A stretch of DNA of 64,000 nucleotides from Lamellibrachia columna (Eukaryota > Annelida > Polychaeta > Sabellida > Siboglinidae): assembly GCA_963662155.1 (NCBI GenBank), contig OY759263.1, positions 18,505,894 to 18,569,893 of the forward strand, given 5' to 3'. A program made the translations under genes and the position numbers. Shown here one piece after another: positions 13,694 to 24,864 of the stretch; within the stretch, counting starts at the first letter, position 1; each line of letters starts with the position of its first letter. Below the pieces are notes generated by a model. It was not told where the DNA came from and made no database searches. It saw only the letters and a list, made by a program, of their open reading frames with translations.

Positions 13694-13745
13694 CACCTGT
13701 CTTGAGAGACTGCTATCCAGCAAAAACGGTCTCTCAAGACAGGTG
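13694..13745. repeat. 17-base perfect inverted repeat
   Basis: 'cacctgtcttgagagac' at 13694-13710 and its reverse complement at 13729-13745, with an 18-base loop. It is a possible hairpin or the end of a small element. An (ATC)n-rich microsatellite follows at about 13764-13900. Confidence 0.85.
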
Positions 13746-14148
13746 GGCAGGTCTCCCGTAATCATGATCATCATGATCAGCATCATCATCATCATCATCA
13801 GCATCATCATCATCACCATCATGATCATCGTCGTCACCATGATCACCATCATCAGCATGAATTATCACCATCATCAGCATGAATCATCACCATCATCAGG
13901 TGTCACGACCCTCTGCGATCACGACCCTCTGTTTCACACGATCCCCTGTCGGATGCCTCCGCAACAATTTACAGGTTCACGCCTCACCGGGTGGCGCCAC
14001 TGTGGTGGCGAAGACGTCAAATGTTCATGATTAAATCGTTGAAATCGGACTGTGTTAGGACGTTGTCCGATTTAGAAGATTTTGTGAAGTTGAGACAATG
14101 ACATCGCGGTGCAGTGTGTTCTACTGATGTGAACGAGACGTGTTTCAG

Positions 14149-14277
14149 ACAAGAACGAGTGCGTGGACGGGGCGCCATGCGGCGAGAACTCTGACTGCGT
14201 CAACACGGACGGCTCGTACAAGTGTGTATGTCAATACGGCTACACGGGAGACGGCGTCAACTGTACAGAGATCTGTC
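14149..14277 (+). CDS. EGF-like exon B1
   Basis: 129 bases, acceptor 'gtttcag', donor 'gtc|gtgagtg', phase 1/1. It encodes an EGF domain starting DKNEC, with the sixth cysteine in GYTGDGVNC and a tail TEIC that runs into the linker exon C1. The 'CVNT-DGSY' stretch is the calcium/hydroxylation motif, while the DKNEC start is a weaker calcium ligand set than DIDEC. Module B recurs at 23828 and 35993, always with the same GY-x-GDG ending and a short Cys-containing tail. Confidence 0.9.
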
Positions 14278-14630
14278 GTGAGTGCATCGCCATACGTGTT
14301 TCGCTAGAGTAGTAGTTTATCACAGTTCATATTCATTCGCTAGATGGCGCGTCGGTTTCTTACAGCGTTTATTTCCCCGTTTATAAACTGGCTCTTAAAG
14401 TAATACTTATGATGACGTGTTCACATAAAAAAGGTTTGTTTTGCTACTAAGCTACATTACGTGGATTACTTTAAGCTTAATGCAATCCTTAAGAAGCAGC
14501 GAATGTTCTGTGAATATGAGTATCAGCAAACCACATTGTGTCGGTTGGATGTCAGCATGTGACCAAAGCGTTCGTCTCAGCGAGTACAAGGATAGAGTAT
14601 GTGTGAGAAACAGTTTGTTGCTCTTTTCAG

Positions 14631-14678
14631 CGGATCCATGCAAAATCTTCATGGCTCAAACTACCGTTGCACCGCCAG
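14631..14678 (+). CDS. Linker mini-exon C1
   Basis: 48-base exon, acceptor 'gctcttttcag', donor 'ccag|gtaaat', phase 1/1. It encodes DPCKIFMAQTTVAPP, a single-Cys, Thr/Pro-rich linker. Joined to B1 the sequence reads EIC-P-DPC. The short size lowers certainty, but the equal phase, good splice sites and the similar mini-exon in the same place of the next block (30645) support it. The Thr residues could be O-glycosylated (inference). Confidence 0.65.
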
Positions 14679-14701
14679 GTAAATCAAACATATTGCGAGT
14701 C

Positions 14702-14855
14702 AAACGCATGCACATATACACACGCACGTACACTCTCATACAGACACTCGCATGCACGCACACAGACGCATCACGAACACGGACGCGTGCACGTACACAC
14801 ACATACACACACGCTCGCGCGCGCACGCACGCACACAGACACGCACGCACGCACA
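14702..14855. repeat. CA/CGCA microsatellite
   Basis: Imperfect cacacgcacg-type run just after the donor of exon C1. Confidence 0.9.
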
Positions 14856-15358
14856 AACCTTTGAATCTATCCTGACACTGAGAGTGTTCATCCACAACCA
14901 AACCAGGATTGTTTCAATACTGATATACGCTGGTAACTCGCTTACTCCTTAGACAGGTCGTTTCCAGGTGAATTGCAACTTATTAACCTTAGTTCAACGC
15001 CCGAGGGGGGTACTCCCTATACTGAGGTATACATGTATGTGCCGCGCAAATGCCCCTGTTTTTGGCGTATAAAAAATGTAAATTTTCTCTCTTTGTGCCC
15101 CAATTAAACCTGATAATTCTCTCTTTCATCGAAGAGGAAATTTCCCAATGAAAACGTTCCGCCCGGGCTTACCTTATACTTATAGATATTAGATAAATTG
15201 TTCAATAATTTTCTCTTGGTGATCCTAAATTTCTTGATTTCTCTCTCTCCATGTGCTCCATGGGGCTCTGGTGGCACACCCCACCGCTTTGGTATGGTAG
15301 TACCCCCCCCCCGGGTTCAACGTTAGTGCCTTCATGAGAGGAAGTACGCTTGTTGCAG

Positions 15359-15490
15359 ACGTGAACGAGTGCACGGAGACGGCCCAGTCGCCATGCCCTT
15401 CCGACGCCGTCTGCGTCAACACCATCGGCTCCTACTATTGCCGCTGCGAACTTGGCTACGAATGGGATTACACGACTAGGTCTTGCGTCA
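15359..15490 (+). CDS. EGF-like exon D1 (calcium-binding)
   Basis: 132 bases, acceptor 'ttgttgcag', donor 'gtca|gtacgt', phase 1/1. Complete cbEGF domain: DVNEC start, CVNTIGSYYC core, and a distinctive longer last loop GYEWDYTTRSC. The same GYEWD-x-x-T-x-x-C ending occurs only in exon D2 at 31907, which pairs the two as module D. Confidence 0.92.
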
Positions 15491-15493
15491 GTA

Positions 15494-16247
15494 CGTATAC
15501 GTAAATAACTTGTTATCAGCCTTGGTGGATCCACCCGATCAAACGTATATGTACATAACTTGTTATCAGCCTTGGTGGATCCACCCGATCAAACGTATAC
15601 GTACATAACTTGTTATCAGCCTTGGTGGATCCACCCGATCAAACGTATACGTACATAACTTGTTATCAGCCTTGGTGGATCCACCCGATCAAACGTATAC
15701 GTACATAACTTGTTATCAGCCTTGGTGGATCCACCCGATCAAACGTATACGTACATAACTTGTTATCAGCCTTGGTGGATCCACCCGATCAAACGTATAC
15801 GTACATAACTTGTTATCAGCCTTGGTGGATCCACCCGATCAAACGTATACGTACATAACTTGTTATCAGCCTTGGTGGATCCACCCGATCAAACGTATAC
15901 GTACATAACTTGTTATCAGCCTTGGTGGATCCACCCGATCAAACGTATACGTACATAACTTGTTATCAGCCTTGGTGGATCCACCCGATCAAACGTATAC
16001 GTACATAACTTGTTATCAGCCTTGGTGGATCCACCCGATCAAACGTATACGTACATAACTTGTCATCAGCCTTGGTGGATCCACCCGATCAAACGTATAC
16101 GTACATAACTTGTTATCAGCCTTGGTGGATCCACCCGATCAAACGTATACGTACATAACTTGTTATCAGCCTTGGTGGATCCACCCGATCAAACGTATAC
16201 GTACATAACTTGTTATCAGCCTTGGTGGATCCACCCGATCAAACGTC
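15494..16247. repeat. 50-base minisatellite starting at a 5' splice site, about 15 copies
   Basis: Unit 'cgtatacgtacataacttgt' + 'tatcagccttggtggatcca' + 'cccgatcaaa'. The first unit begins 4 bases inside the intron after exon D1. Copies are nearly identical; the first two differ slightly at the 'cgtaaataac'/'cgtatatgta' positions, and one has 'tgtcatcag'. Each unit therefore repeats intronic sequence beginning at the donor. Confidence 0.97.
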
Positions 16248-16500
16248 GGATTGAACCTTGATACTGTTGCCGCTTGAATAAGTGAGATTATCCTCTTCGT
16301 GCTCAGAGTGGCAAACAAGGCTCGCAAAAGATAAACATTCCTATAATAATTGCACTATTGATTGTGTAATGTATACTATTTATATATATATATATATATA
16401 ACATAATATAATATATAGTATCATTATTATTGTCATAATCGTACTGTGTTGTACAGCATTGGGAAACCAAGCGCTATCTGTCTCTCTCTCTCTCTACCAG

Positions 16501-16629
16501 ACATCGACGAGTGTGCGCGAGGAGTTTCGGGGTGCGCCGAGAGTTGGAAGGCGACCTGCGAAGACACCATCGGAAGTTACAATTGCAAGTGTCTAGACGG
16601 CTTCATCGGCAACGGCATATACTGTTCGG
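16501..16629 (+). CDS. EGF-like exon E1 (calcium-binding)
   Basis: 129 bases, acceptor 'tctctctctaccag' (a strong pyrimidine tract), donor 'tcgg|gtaggt', phase 1/1. cbEGF domain DIDEC ... CAESWKATCEDTIGSYNC ... GFIGNGIYC. The first loop has an extra aromatic insertion before the third cysteine (C-x5-ATC), shared with E2 at 32290 (C-x4-AMC) and with the exon at 63378. Confidence 0.92.
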
Positions 16630-17180
16630 GTAGGTTGTCACTGTGGGTAGGTTGTACTGCAGGTAGTTTGATACTGCAGGTATGTGTTCACTGCGGGTAG
16701 GTCGTTACTACGGGTAGGTTGTCACTACGAGTAAGTTGCTATTGCGGCTGCGTTGTCACTGCGGGTAGGTTGCCACTGCGGGTAGGTTGACACTGCGGGT
16801 AGGTTGACACTGCGGGTAGGTTGTCACTGTGGATAGGTTGACACTGCGGGTAGGTTGTCGCTGTGGGTAGGTTGACACTGCGGGTAGGTTGTCGCTGTGG
16901 GTAGGTTGACACTGCGGGTAGGTTGTCACTGTGGGTAAGTTGACACTGCGGGTAGGTTGTCACTGTGGGTAGGTTGACACTGCGGGTAGGTTGTCACTGT
17001 GGGTAGGTTAACACTGCGGGTAGGTTGTACTGAAGGTATGTTGTACTGCAGGTAGTTTGATACTGCAGGTATGTTTTCACTGCGGGTAGGTCGCTATTGC
17101 GGCTGCGTTGTCACTGCGGGTAGGTTGCCACTGCGGGTAGGGTGTTACTGCGGGAAGGTTGACACTGCCGGGAAGTGGTC
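16630..17180. repeat. About 17-base minisatellite made of donor-like units
   Basis: Variants of 'gtaggttgtcactgcgg', about 30 copies, starting at the first base of the intron after exon E1. Each unit carries the donor-like string 'ggGTAGGTtg', the same hexamer as the real donor. Confidence 0.93.
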
Positions 17181-17200
17181 ACTGCGGTATCCAATTTCAG

Positions 17201-17346
17201 AACGCGAACCGGAAGTTACGATTGAAATCATCAAAGATGTTGCATTTAAATTAGTAAATGACCTAGCGGAAATGTCCAGAGAAAAAACATCAAGCAAAAA
17301 AACGGTGGTAGTCGCGAACACAAACATCAAATGTTCAATCGAATAA
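17201..17346 (+). other. Candidate alternative terminal exon
   Basis: After 'tatccaatttcag' the phase-1 frame is open for 48 codons and then stops at TAA inside 'gaataaag', so the stop overlaps a canonical AATAAA poly(A) signal. The peptide is charged (REPEVTIEIIKDVAFKL, then Lys/Ser-rich, ending NIKCSIE). If used, it would end the protein after exon E1. It has no family match that I recognise and could equally be chance. Confidence 0.3.
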
Positions 17347-17384
17347 AGTGTTAACTCAAACGGTTTAAGAACTACTGTTGACTT

Positions 17385-17525
17385 CGATGAATCCCCAGTC
17401 GATGAATCCCCAGTCGATGGATCCCCAGTCGGTGGATCCCCAGTCGATGAATCCCCAGTCGATGGATCCCCAGTCAGTGGATCCCCAGTCGATGGATCCC
17501 CAGTCGATGAATCCCCAGTCGGTAC
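17385..17525. repeat. 18-base minisatellite, about 8 copies
   Basis: Unit 'gatccccagtcgatgaat' with a/g variants, in the E1-F1 intron. Confidence 0.9.
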
Positions 17526-17885
17526 AGTGGAGGGGAGTGAAGTTGGTCCATTAGTATCCGTTGATCTTCCAACCAGGGCCAATTATCTACAACGAGCTAT
17601 GTTGTAAGGTTATCGCAAATATCGCGAGGTGTCGGCTAAGTCATAGTGTGAACGCTGAGTTCTCACAATGCGAACTGACTAAAGAAAACTAAGACAGTTA
17701 GACAGACTTCGATGATTGTTGTCACTCGTGTGCTCACTGTTAATTATTCATGTATCATCTGTATTGCTAAACAATCTAAGCAAACTATTAGTGAAACCGC
17801 GCCCTACAATATTCTGGTCGTCACCGGATGTGCGTGCTGGTTTGCTTAGACGCACGTGTGTATGAGAATGTTGTCGCTGTTGTAG

Positions 17886-18017
17886 TGGTCCAAAAGGCGA
17901 CGTGCGAGACTACCTGCCAGTCCAACCAGTTCTGCTTCAAGATGACTTTCGCCGGCTTCGTGAGCGAAATCTGCATCTGCCAGTCGGGGTACAAGAACAG
18001 CGACATCGGCTGCGTAG
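17886..18017 (+). CDS. EGF-like exon F1, with a probable GC donor
   Basis: 132 bases from 'gctgttgtag'. It encodes a non-calcium EGF: TCETTCQSNQFC, a long middle loop, EICICQSGYKNSDIGCVG. All other EGF exons here end in phase 1 one base after the codon that follows the last Cys. The only matching boundary is 'GTAG|GCGAGT', a GC-AG type donor, because no GT lies at that position and the frame hits TAG four codons later. With this donor the exon is 44 codons and phase 1/1. Module F recurs at 33042. Confidence 0.75.
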
Positions 18018-18065
18018 GCGAGTAGGGCTGACGACGTGAACCATAACAAACACATGGATCAACTG

Positions 18066-18185
18066 TCAACGTATACGCACATACGCACATACGCACATAC
18101 ATGCATACATACATACATACATACATACATACACACACGCACGCACGCACTCACTCACTCACACACTCACTCACTCACTCACTCA

Positions 18186-18273
<88 letters not shown>

Positions 18274-18275
18274 AA
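18066..18275. repeat. CATA then (CA)n microsatellite
   Basis: 'catacata' units, then actc units, then a pure CA run, in the F1-A2 intron. Confidence 0.95.
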
Positions 18276-18496
18276 AACACACACGTACAAGCACACACGC
18301 ACGCACAAACACGCGCGCACATAAGTACATTCGCACATGGGTACGAGAGGAAACTGGAGCTAATTGTAGCAAAAACAACATATTTCAGGATTGCTGTTCG
18401 AATTGTCAATTTTTATTGCCAACGAAACCGCAAATATCTCCTGCAGATAGAAGTGCATAACTAAATAACTTATTGCAATACACCTTGTATGAGGTC

Positions 18497-18728
<232 letters not shown>

Positions 18729-18756
18729 TCACTCACCCACTCACTTTGTGTATCAG

Positions 18757-18879
18757 ACATCGAGGAGTGCAATGACGAGCCGTTCCCGTGCCACCCGAAC
18801 GCGACGTGTATCGAGCGGGAGCCCGGCTTCACTTGCGAGTGCAAGGAAGGCTTTGAGGGTAATGGCTACTTCTGCCAAG
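18757..18879 (+). CDS. EGF-like exon A2 (calcium-binding)
   Basis: 123 bases, acceptor 'tgtgtatcag', donor 'caag|gtaatc', phase 1/1. cbEGF domain beginning DIEEC (second ligand changed from Asp to Glu), core EREPGFTC, ending FEGNGYFCQG, almost the same ending as exons A1 and A3. It opens the second six-exon block. Confidence 0.92.
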
Positions 18880-19104
18880 GTAATCGACGCGTATGTTCAT
18901 AAAGACTCGTGGCAACACACGCATATGCATGCATGCCACCCCCTTTTCCTTTTCCACACCCCTCTCCTCCTCTCCCTCTACCTCTCCAACTCCCCAACAC
19001 CCCCCTCTCTCTGTCTCTGTCTGCTTCTCCTCCTCTCTTTTTGACGCTGGCTTTCTTTTTCTCATTATCTCTCTCATTCTTTCTATCTCTCTGGCAGCGC
19101 CCAT

Positions 19105-22100
19105 CTTCGTTATAATAATAATAATAATAACTAGAGCACTTTTAGAGAGCGCCATGGATCCCGGTGACCCTGTTCAAAGGCGCTGACACAAACATAGTTA
19201 AAGACAGTCACGATTAACAAATAAATAGATAAATAAATAAAAACATAAAAAACATAGTAAATCCAAGTTCATAGGACATAACACTAAACGTCGAATCTAT
19301 TTGACAGTTAATAATTAATAAGCGGGTTTAAACAAGATAGTTTTCAAGAGTCTTTTAAAGATGTATAGAGAGTGACATTTTCGCATCTCGTGGGAAGACT
19401 GTTCCACAGGCGAGGAGCAGCGATGCAGAAGGCACGATCACCATAATGGCGGAGATGTGCACTGCGTACAGTCAGTCAGAGTCTGATGAGGATCGCAATG
19501 TTCTGCAGGGTTGGTAGAACTGGAGCAGGTCTGCGATGTAGCTCGGCACAAACAGATGAAGGACTTTGAACGTCATCAGTACGACCTTGTATTCAATACG
19601 GTACCGGACAGGAAGCCAATGGAGAGTCTCTAGAATGGATGTGATGTGGTCATAGCGACTGGCTCTGACCACAATGCGAGCGGCCACATTCTGGACTATC
19701 TGCAGTTTGTCCAGTAACTCATCAGGTACATCATAAAGGAGGCCATTTCCACAGTCCAGTCGCGATATGACAAGGGAGTGAACCAGGAGTTCAGTGGCAT
19801 GTCGTGTCAAGCAATCTCTGATGGAGCGAATCCGGTGTAGGTGAAAGTATGCTACCTGGCACAGTTTCGACACTTGAGATTTCATGCTGAGATCACTGTC
19901 AAACATCACTCGGATGCTGCGAGCGAAGGCAGTAGGCTGGAGGATGCTGTCACAGATGACGACATCAGTCAGACTGTGCTTGCTAGCCAAGCTCGGCGTA
20001 GTGGTCACAAGCACTTCAGTTTTATCGTCATTCAGCTGAAGACGATGATGAGTCATCCATGCTTTTAGTTCTCCTACACATGCTTGGATGCGTGCCAGTG
20101 CAGCCATCTCATCATTGGTGTCCTTGATCTTAATTGAGACATACAGTTGAGAATCATCAGCAAAGAAGTGGAAGTCAAGTCGATGCCGCCTAACTATCTG
20201 CCCAGTGGGTCCCGTGTAGAGTGTAAGCAAAACTGGGCCAAGAACAGACCCCTGTGGCACTCCCTGGAGCAGCTCTGTCGGGTCAGACTGGGTCTGGCCT
20301 AGACGGACAGTCTGAGTCCTCGAAGTCAGGTATGACTTAAACCACTGGTGTGCGACGCCGATGACACCCGCGCTTCTCACGCAAGCCAACAGTAGTGTAT
20401 GATCTACAGTGTCAAACGCCGCTGTCAGATCAAGTAGAAACAGCAAGACACCCTCTTGTTGCCCAGGGTCATCAGGATATAATTCTGGGTTCGCATCAGT
20501 GCAGTTTCAGTACTGTGATTCGGTTTATAGGCAGATTGGAATTTTCCCTGCAGATTGTTGCACGAGACGTGGTCAACAAGCCTGTTCAGCACTACCCTCT
20601 CTGTCAACTTAGAGATAAAGGACAGATTAGAGACAGGTCGAAAGTTTTTCATGACATCTTTGTCCAATGAAGGCTTCTTGAGCAAAGGCGTCACAAGCGC
20701 AGCTTTCATTTTTGTCGGCACAATTCATGTTGACTGGGACAATGACAATGTTTGTAATGCTTGGTAGAAGACAGTATAAATGTTCCTTCAGAAACCAGGT
20801 CGGCACAGGATCGAGTGCACATGACTTTGAGGGACTCTTGTTGATCAGTCGTCTCACCTCGTCTTCCGTTGCAGGCAAGAAAATGCTGAGTTTATCATCT
20901 ATCCACAGTGCCTGGACTTTCATCTGGAGGCACGTAGTTTGGGTCTGCCTTGAGTGTCAAGTTCTCCTGAATCAGTCTGACTTTGTCCTGGAAGAATGCA
21001 CTGAATCTGTTAGCCAGTTGCTCCAGTGAACCCCCATCAGTTAGGCTAGCTTCCGGCTTGATCAACAGGGCGTTGGCAACATTGTACATCTGTTTGTGGT
21101 CAGATGCAGCTTCGGTGATCTTTGCAGCGTAGTAAGTAGACTTGGCAGAGGAGATGAGCTGATTTACGTGGCGTCTCTGTTCTTTGAAGAGATCGCCGTA
21201 AATTGTGAGCCGTGATTGTCTCCATTTCCTCCCCAGTTGCCGTCTCTTTTTGATGTCATCACTGAACCAAGGAACTCTGGGTCGGCCCGTGATTGTTCAT
21301 GTCTGAACTGGGGCATGCTTGTCTAATATAGCTGACAGGGTAGTGTCGTACTGCTCAAGAAGACTAGCTGCAGATATATGGTGGTGGTCAAGGCACAGGG
21401 TTGATGCCTCAATATCGACTCGAGCATCTTTTTATCTATGGCAGCATAATTCCTGTTTTGCACTGAGTGTCGACGCGGCTGGGGCTTTGTCAGATGTAGA
21501 TCACAATGGACAGCGCCATGATCTGTCAAGAAGTCAGATACAGTAGTCTTTGATACCAGATTGTCCGTTAATTTGGTGATAATCAAGTCTAACGTATGCC
21601 CATCCATGTGAGTGGGTCCCGACACGTACTGGCAGAGAGAGTGGTTCGAAAGGATGTCACGGAAGCGGGAAGCATCAGTGTCCAGTTGGTCCTCATAGTG
21701 GAAGTTGAAATCACCCAAAATCAGGGTGTTCTGAGATTTGACCACGTGGTGCTGAAGGAAGTCTTGGAATTCACCCAGAAAGAGGCCAACGGTTGACTTG
21801 TTTCTTTTTGATGGCGGAGGGCGATAGATCACAGCCAGTTTCACTGTTGACGAAGCACTAAGTGTGACTTCCTTGTTTTCGAATGAATTTGTTTTCCATG
21901 AAGACTTTGACGCCATTTTGATGTTGAATTTGTGGAGAATGGCAACCCCACCCCCTCTGGCTGTGGTGTTCTTGTGCTGTCTCCTCGGAACATGGGTAAA
22001 CTTGTAGCCAGGAATTGTCAGGGCTCTGATTATCTGGTCATCATCAGGAGTAATACGTAACCATGTTTCTGTGAAGGCCACGATGTCAAAGCCGTGCTCG

Positions 22101-22650
22101 ATAATATAGTCAGAGAGGGGTGTCACCTTGTTCCTCACCAACTGGGCGATTATTAAGCACATGGTCATGGTGCACAGCTTGCTCCGTTTGGTGGCACATA
22201 CTTGGAGGTTCGAAAAATTGGGTCCAGCCTGTTGCCCCAGAAAATGCGTCGCATGTCTGTTTCCGATGATCAGGTTGATTTGTTGTTGCTGTTGTTGTTT
22301 TTGATCACCCCCACGACAACCCTGCTTGGTTGGCGGGTGGGGTGACACCCCCGCGCTGCAAGCGGCTCTCCAGGCAGCATTGCCTAGACGACCCCCGCTA
22401 TTGTTGCACTGCAGGCTGGTCAAGAATTGTCTTGTGTACACATCATTCATTGTCAAGCTTTGGTAGCTGCGGTCACACCCGACTGACCACCAGCATTAGC
22501 CACACAGGTGCAACACTCACTGTTCAAGATGCAAGTCTTTAAAACACAAAAAAGTCGCATGTTCTTGCCAAAAACACCATCTGAACATCCCAGTGCAGTC
22601 CTCGAGCATTCACGGACAAAGTAGTCAATATGTAAACACTGCACTGTGAT
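19105..22650 (-). mobile_element. CR1/L2-like LINE with endonuclease and reverse transcriptase, decayed
   Basis: Minus strand, in order: apurinic-type endonuclease (22130-21330) with FDIVAFTETWL, YRPPPS, LILGDFNFH and DHGAVHCDL motifs; connector (VPWFSDDIKKRR..., 21290-21000); reverse transcriptase (20860-19470) with ALDPVPTWFL, FRPVSNLSFISKLTERVV, FQSAYKPNHSTETAL, LDLTAAFDTVDH, LQGVPQGSVLGPVLL and the catalytic FADD in FHFFADDSQLY; C-terminal LHWLPVRYRIEYK; then, beyond a stop, GDRAF-C-IAAPRLWNSLP (19430-19390). An (AAT)n tail ends it at 19105. Several frameshifts separate the frames. It lies antisense in the A2-B2 intron. Confidence 0.92.
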
Positions 22651-22675
22651 AAAAATCTATAAAATCCACAAAGCT

Positions 22676-22915
22676 TAAGAGCTGAGTGTACATGCAGCCA
22701 CGAGCTGAGTGTACATGCAGCCACGAGCTGAGTGTACATGCAGCCACGAGCTGAGTGTACATGCAGTCACGAGCTGAGTGTACATGCAGCCACGAGCTGA
22801 GTGTTCATGCAGCCACGAGCTTAGTGTACACGCAGCCACGAGCTGAGTGTACACGCAGCCACGAGCTGAGTGTACATGCAGCCACAAGCTGAGTGTACAC
22901 GCAGCCACAGGCGCA
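22676..22915. repeat. 23-base minisatellite at the 5' side of the LINE
   Basis: About ten copies of 'gagctgagtgtacatgcagc' + 'cac'. It sits directly upstream (in element orientation) of the first coding frame of the LINE at 19105-22650, so it may be a 5'-UTR monomer array or an unrelated expansion. Confidence 0.92.
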
Positions 22916-23057
22916 GTGTCTCAATCACAAATGTTACATGTACGTCTGGTCGTTGTTATTTTAAAATCAAATTATATATAAACTTGTATAAACTATATAA
23001 TTTCTAACGTCTTGACCGTCCAAATGTGTTCTAATGAACCATGTGAATTAAAATATA

Positions 23058-23340
<283 letters not shown>

Positions 23341-23827
23341 ATGTCAACCACTTAGTGTGGTGACATCATGTTTTCATCTAGCTGATACTTCAGTGCGTCG
23401 CTACTGCTATTGTGGGTGTTTCTAATCCCGAGACCTCGTAGACAAGATGCCAACCAAGGCTGAGGAGGACCCACCCCCCTTGAGTGACTACACTTCGTCT
23501 GACTCATATCCGTTGACCTGCTTGGTTTGGTTGAACCTACCAGAGACTTACATCCCGCCAGTAGAGCTCCCCGGGTTACGGGAGTACGCAAGGCTCCCCA
23601 CTGCGACAGAGTGGAAGTCGTGGGGAAGATATATAATATTACCGTTATCTGCTTAGGAATATCAACCGATCCGTTCAGCCTGCAATGTGAACATGCGGTT
23701 GAATAAGATAAAAACGGTGGTTCGATCATTAAAACACACTGAGCAGTAAGGATATTCGAATATATGGTTTACATTATGACGACAACCGCCAGGCTACCTT
23801 TGACTCTCGTGCGTGATTCTGTCTCAG

Positions 23828-23986
23828 ACAAGGACGAGTGTGCCCCCGGCTACACGAACAAATGCGACACGAACGCGAACTGTGTTAACAGCGTCGGCTC
23901 GTACAAGTGCGAGTGCAAGTACGGCTACACGGGAGACGGCGTCACCTGCGACCCCATCTGCCCGGAGACGACGACGGCGACAGCAA
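23828..23986 (+). CDS. EGF-like exon B2 with Thr-rich tail
   Basis: 159 bases, acceptor 'ctgtctcag', donor 'gcaa|gtgagt' read as exon end after GCA-A, phase 1/1. EGF domain DKDEC ... CVNSVGSYKC ... GYTGDGVTC, then DPICPETTTATA. It matches B1 in start and ending, but the tail is longer by a Thr-rich stretch, a probable O-glycosylated spacer. Confidence 0.92.
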
Positions 23987-24529
23987 GTGAGTCTTTTATT
24001 TACGTTGACTACACACGTATGTTCTATCCGTTGCGTGGGAATAGTTGTGAATTCATAATCGAATTCCGTGCGATTACGATGGAACTATTCGTTTACGCCA
24101 TGACGCGTTCATCGCGTACAACATGGCGCGTGCGATGACGATGGAACTATTGTTTACGTCATCGCATATGAAATGACGCACGAACATTTGATTTGTTTTA
24201 AAACCGAAGGACAACTGACTGCAACGATAGAGAACATAGTCCCCAACTTTGCATTTGCTGAAATCATTAGGCCTGAGAAATAAATAAAATAAATATAAAA
24301 TTGTACATTTTCTATCTACGTCCTCTTGTAATTGACCCTGCTTACTAAACTGATGATGGAATAATATTTGTTGTTATCTAAAACTGCAAAATATGTTCAT
24401 AAGCTTACAAAAATATAAGGTACCATACATACTAATGCAAACGAATTATATAATTGCAACGCTTGTGTACGCTTTTTATATTCATTCCTTATCTGCCCGA
24501 TAGAGTTGTACATGTAGATAGTTGTAAAT

Positions 24530-24741
<212 letters not shown>

Positions 24742-24864
24742 GTACATGTATGTGTGTGCGTGCGTGTGTGTGTACATATATGTAATATAGTATGTATTTG
24801 TATATATCTGTATATATTTGTATATATTTGCCTGAAGAATTGTACATGTAAATATATGATAGGC

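Noticed and set aside
12685..13761. Three long frames of repeated octapeptides (both strands)
   Set aside because: They result from a 24-base repeat, which leaves several frames open; only the minus frame has meaning, as LINE debris.
15494..16247. CRISPR-like array
   Set aside because: The 50-base units are contiguous with no variable spacers, and the context is a eukaryotic intron.
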